Assembly (NCBI GenBank): GCA_036345935.2
Contig: JADWOT020000006.1
Coordinates: 8,034,519-8,098,518, forward strand
DNA from: Taenia hydatigena
Lineage: Eukaryota; Platyhelminthes; Cestoda; Cyclophyllidea; Taeniidae
Direction of reading: 5' to 3'
Length of the DNA stretch: 64,000 bases
How positions within the stretch are numbered: the first letter of the stretch is position 1; every line of letters begins with the position of its first letter. The position numbers were made by a program, and so were the translations under genes. Shown here one piece after another: positions 60,863 to 64,000 of this stretch. Under the pieces are notes generated by a model. The model had not been told where the DNA came from and ran no database searches. It saw only the letters and a list, made by a program, of their open reading frames with translations.

Positions 60863-63702
60863 CACCTTTCGTTAGACTTCTCAAGTATTCCACTCATGCG
60901 AGCTCGCCACCGCTGGCTCTGTTTCATCACTTCGCGCGCCACCTGACGGCGGTCAATACGGATCTGTAAGATCTGAGGCAGAAAAAATTCAACATTAGGG
61001 GCAAACTACGAAATAATCCTCGGCGTGTCCCCATCTTTTCAAACCTCTGAGATCTTATTGAAGAATCCAGTTAACTCCAAAGATTTTTCATTCTCCTACT
61101 GTTTGACTTACAGACTGAATGGGTTCTAATGACAAAATCTGGACTACTGGGCTTCCAGATCCGTTGCATATTGATAATAAATCTAATCTCAGATCGTTAT
61201 GCCCTTTGACTCCAAGGAGACAACTCGGGTGAACCAATTCACACGTGACGCACGATGATTATATCAAATCATCGACAAAAAATATCTGTAAGATGACAAT
61301 CGTGATTTAGATACGTGAACTAGATACAAGAATTGAGGTTTCCTAACAGTCCCCGAACACAGCTCTACCACCACACAATGTGCAAGACACCAATTTCAAC
61401 TTAAAAGGCTTAGCTTTGACGTCTCAAAGTGGGAACGACAAAGAGATCGAGGACGGTGGCACATCCCAATTACACGTTAAGAAAGGAAAACAAAAAAAAG
61501 ATATTAAAGACGAGTTTTAATTGAAATTATAACCAACCTCGTGACGCGGTATTTAAAGCAGTCGAAGGCTCCTATGCTTTGACCGTAATGGCGAAAGGAA
61601 AAATCACATCGAAACTTAGGAGAAACCAGTAAACTTACTTTCTAGGCTTTACCGCATTAGTAAAATGAGGGGTGTGATAAGTGTATGTAATTTTCCTAAA
61701 CCCTTGACCAACAAGTTGCACTGCCCCGATCAGGAATTGCCATTATTATCATTGGTGGTAGTGATAGTAGTAATAATTTGGTACAATATTTGACCGACGA
61801 GAAGCCGAAATAACTACGTTGATTCTAACAGAAAAGGGAAGCGAAGAACAATTTTAAGCTCTACTGGGGCACTCACATCGTGGACCAACTCCGCGGGGTT
61901 ATCAAGCTGAGATGGCACAGTCTGCGCTTGGAGAAGAATCTCGTCAATTCCTCCGCAGGATTTGCGAAAGGTGGCACTGTTGAAGCATCGATAGAGTAAC
62001 AGCAGGCCCACCTTGAAAATTATTATTTTACCTAAAGAGGATGCAAAAGGAAGGGAATGTCTTTAAAAGTACGCTCAAGCGGTAATTTTCGCTTACCTTC
62101 AATGTAGATGAATAAATTTTTGGCTATTGTGACGCTATTGAAAATTCGGACCAACTTATAAGGAGGAAAGTATAAGTCAGAGAGACAACGTTCAAGTAAC
62201 AACTCAGGGGCGACAGCTTACGAATGCGAATAAAGTTTGGACTTTGTTATATCCAGCCATTAATACCTAAACATCCAGTCTAGTGTATTACAAGGTCCGC
62301 AGCGCCTGTACTTCAGGTCTTGATATACCTGCGCAATAGTCATCTAAAGAGTGCCACCTTTCTAGTTTTGGCAGAAGCAGCTCCACTGTCAAAGTTGAAC
62401 GAAAAAAACGATTTATAATAAAACAAAACCAGGACACGTCGAAAAAGTAAAAATGACATATTCTGCAAACGTCCTCATGAATTTTAAAAGGTGTCTGGCC
62501 ATTTTAATGAGCGGATAAAGCAAAACAACAGTGTTGAATAGAATAAGTAGCTTGGGTTCCTTCTGCCAATTTTTCTAAAGTAAGATATTCTGATGGTCAC
62601 AAATGTAGCGCAATCTGTAAACAACTGCCTCAATAATGGATATTTGAAGCTGATCAGCTTCCCTAAAATCAACAAGTCGCCAGCAAAAAATAAATTCAAA
62701 ATGCCAACTTCGGGTTTTGAAAAAAGGGTTACTGGGTAAGAGGCTGAGAGGGTCGAGCATTTCTAATGAATATACACTATTTCAAAAGAAATGTGATGCT
62801 ACAAGTTGGACAGAGCTCAAAAGCTGCGGACGAATCCATCGTAGTAGGAATGAAACACATATAGATTAAACAAGCCGTTTATAAATGCTAGAATACGTTG
62901 GAGCATACCAACCCAAAGTCGCAACAATGGCATGTGACTGTGCGTTTAGATAAACGCGAATAGGTAGGAGAAAGTTGGTACGAAAAAAGAACCTAGAGAA
63001 CGGTCAGCTTCTCCACTGTGTTAAAAATCAAAACTCCCTTTGAATGCGGTTTGGCGAGGAGATATAAATATAGCATTTTAATAAATTGATCAACTCACCC
63101 TCACAGAAGAACATGTCGAGGACCCGAAGAGCAGACGCCCATGGAAGAGTGCGAGTGTAGACGCACATGAACCACTCCACGACCAGCATGATCGGTTCGG
63201 CCCCGTGCTTCATCTGGACACGTAAGGTTGATACGATAAAGGGTACCAATGAATTGTTGCTACAGAGCCAGTATGGTCAGGAACCGCAATGATGAATGCT
63301 CGATTGAAGGATAGGTTGTAACTACTTGCACTTTTCTTAATAGCAATTAATTAAAAAATGAAAACTGTATTAAATCTATTAATACTTTCAAAACACCAAG
63401 ACTCTTAAGTGATGGTGAAAAATTACTACTTAGAAAACGTAACTTGACAGACGGCCAACTTTAAAGCCGGAAAGAACTCAAACAATTAGACTACTTGACG
63501 ATAGCCCGTAAAGATAATCTGTGGGATACGGGCTCAACATTTCGAATGTTTCGAAGTGCACGAAGAAGCCGTACAGATTATAAATCTCCCTAAGGGTACT
63601 TACTTAATTAAAGTAGTGTAGACTCACCAGGAATTTGTGAATTTGAGGGAAGAGGCGTTTGAGAAGACCGTATAAAATCTGACCGTCAATCTGAATGAGT
63701 TC
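60863..63702 (-). CDS. TBC1D10: TBC1D10/EPI64-type Rab GTPase-activating protein, C-terminal exons
   Basis: TBC-domain proteins stimulate GTP hydrolysis by Rabs. Four exons are in the window, read downward: 63628-63702, 63099-63213, 61877-62031, 60866-60972 (continuing to a stop at 60863 if unspliced). All phases agree. They encode the C-terminal half of the TBC domain: QIDGQILYGLLKRLFP, EWFMCVYTRTLPWASALR, DMFFCEG, then GKIIIFKVGLLLLYR, which match the order in human TBC1D10A-C. The last exon gives RIDRRQVAREVMKQSQRW, the family's post-TBC helix. If translation stops at the TGA after SNER, the long C-terminal tail of vertebrate members is absent; the same bases (AAAG|GTGAGG) could instead be a splice donor. 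The N-terminal half, with the catalytic Arg and Gln fingers, lies beyond the window. Confidence 0.88.
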
Positions 63703-64000
63703 CTGCACAAAAAATAATCAAATTGATTTATAGAACACGATTAAATACATTTGATAGCTCGAAAAATCCAAGTCGGTGAATTCGGCAACGTTCCGTTGCA
63801 AAAAAATTCGCTCGAATTAGTAGGATACCATGATACGTGAGGTGGCACAGATTTCGCATAACCGGAAAAATCAAAACAGAATTATCCCCAACTCGATGAG
63901 GAAACAATTTAGAAAACTTTCATAAGTTGAACAAACAAGAAAGGCTTTGAAATTTCTCATCGTGAATAGGAATTTTAGCTGCAATGCGAAGCTTGAATAG
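63703..64000 (-). other. Intron of the TBC1D10-type gene
   Basis: AT-rich and ends in TTTTTTGTGCAG on the minus strand, the acceptor of exon 63628-63702. No exon is seen before the window ends. Confidence 0.7.

Noticed and set aside
1..64000. CRISPR array, tRNA, rRNA or prokaryotic operon
   Set aside because: No regularly spaced short repeats, no cloverleaf-like sequence noticed, and all solid genes have spliceosomal introns.

Overview
The window is eukaryotic and looks like a flatworm, most likely a tapeworm (possibly a diphyllobothriid-type cestode). The evidence is intron-rich conserved genes with extremely short introns (29 to 58 nt, all frame-consistent when removed), long non-coding stretches full of degraded elements, and a terminal-repeat retrotransposon-in-miniature (TRIM) family of a kind reported from tapeworms. 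The species is an inference; the gene families are seen directly.

Layout. (1) 1-29395 is a young segmental duplication. A unit of about 13.75 kb is present in two nearly identical direct copies (1480-15241 and 15242-28977) plus a 0.4 kb stub of a third (28978-29395). To the left, 1-1486 is an inverted copy of the unit's distal end. Each full unit holds one plausible small gene, for a Ser/Asp/Glu-rich protein (2578-2973 and 16340-16717), with a TATA box, a possible 35-nt 5'UTR intron and a poly(A) signal. Each also holds a solo LTR and a broken piece of a WDR75 exon. (2) 29396-31193 holds a broken acidic ORF and a solo LTR. (3) 31194-41635, minus strand, is WDR75 (t-UTP/U3 small-subunit processome factor). 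Its N-terminal ten exons and C-terminal three exons are recognised; the middle is only partly resolved. Its 2.3 kb intron plus half an exon (33087-34599) is the likely source of part of the 13.75-kb unit. (4) 41636-49210 is a retroelement graveyard: a Ty3/gypsy pseudo-element and a dense cluster of one TRIM family, with two complete elements (45858-46664, 48102-49026) that have perfect 5-bp target duplications, plus several solo LTRs. (5) 49568-57219, plus strand, is a complete seven-exon RABGEF1/Rabex-5 gene (A20 zinc finger, helical bundle, VPS9 domain). (6) 60863-63702, minus strand, holds the last four exons of a TBC1D10/EPI64-type Rab GAP, tail to tail with RABGEF1. A 1.26-kb repeat of unknown class occurs in inverted orientation at 36351-37609 (inside WDR75) and 52452-53704 (inside the large RABGEF1 intron).

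Functionally, WDR75 serves rRNA transcription and processing in the nucleolus. RABGEF1 activates Rab5-type GTPases, and the TBC protein switches Rabs off. There is no operon-like logic; the interesting biology is structural: the tandem/inverted duplication and the TRIM family. No tRNA, rRNA or CRISPR array was seen.
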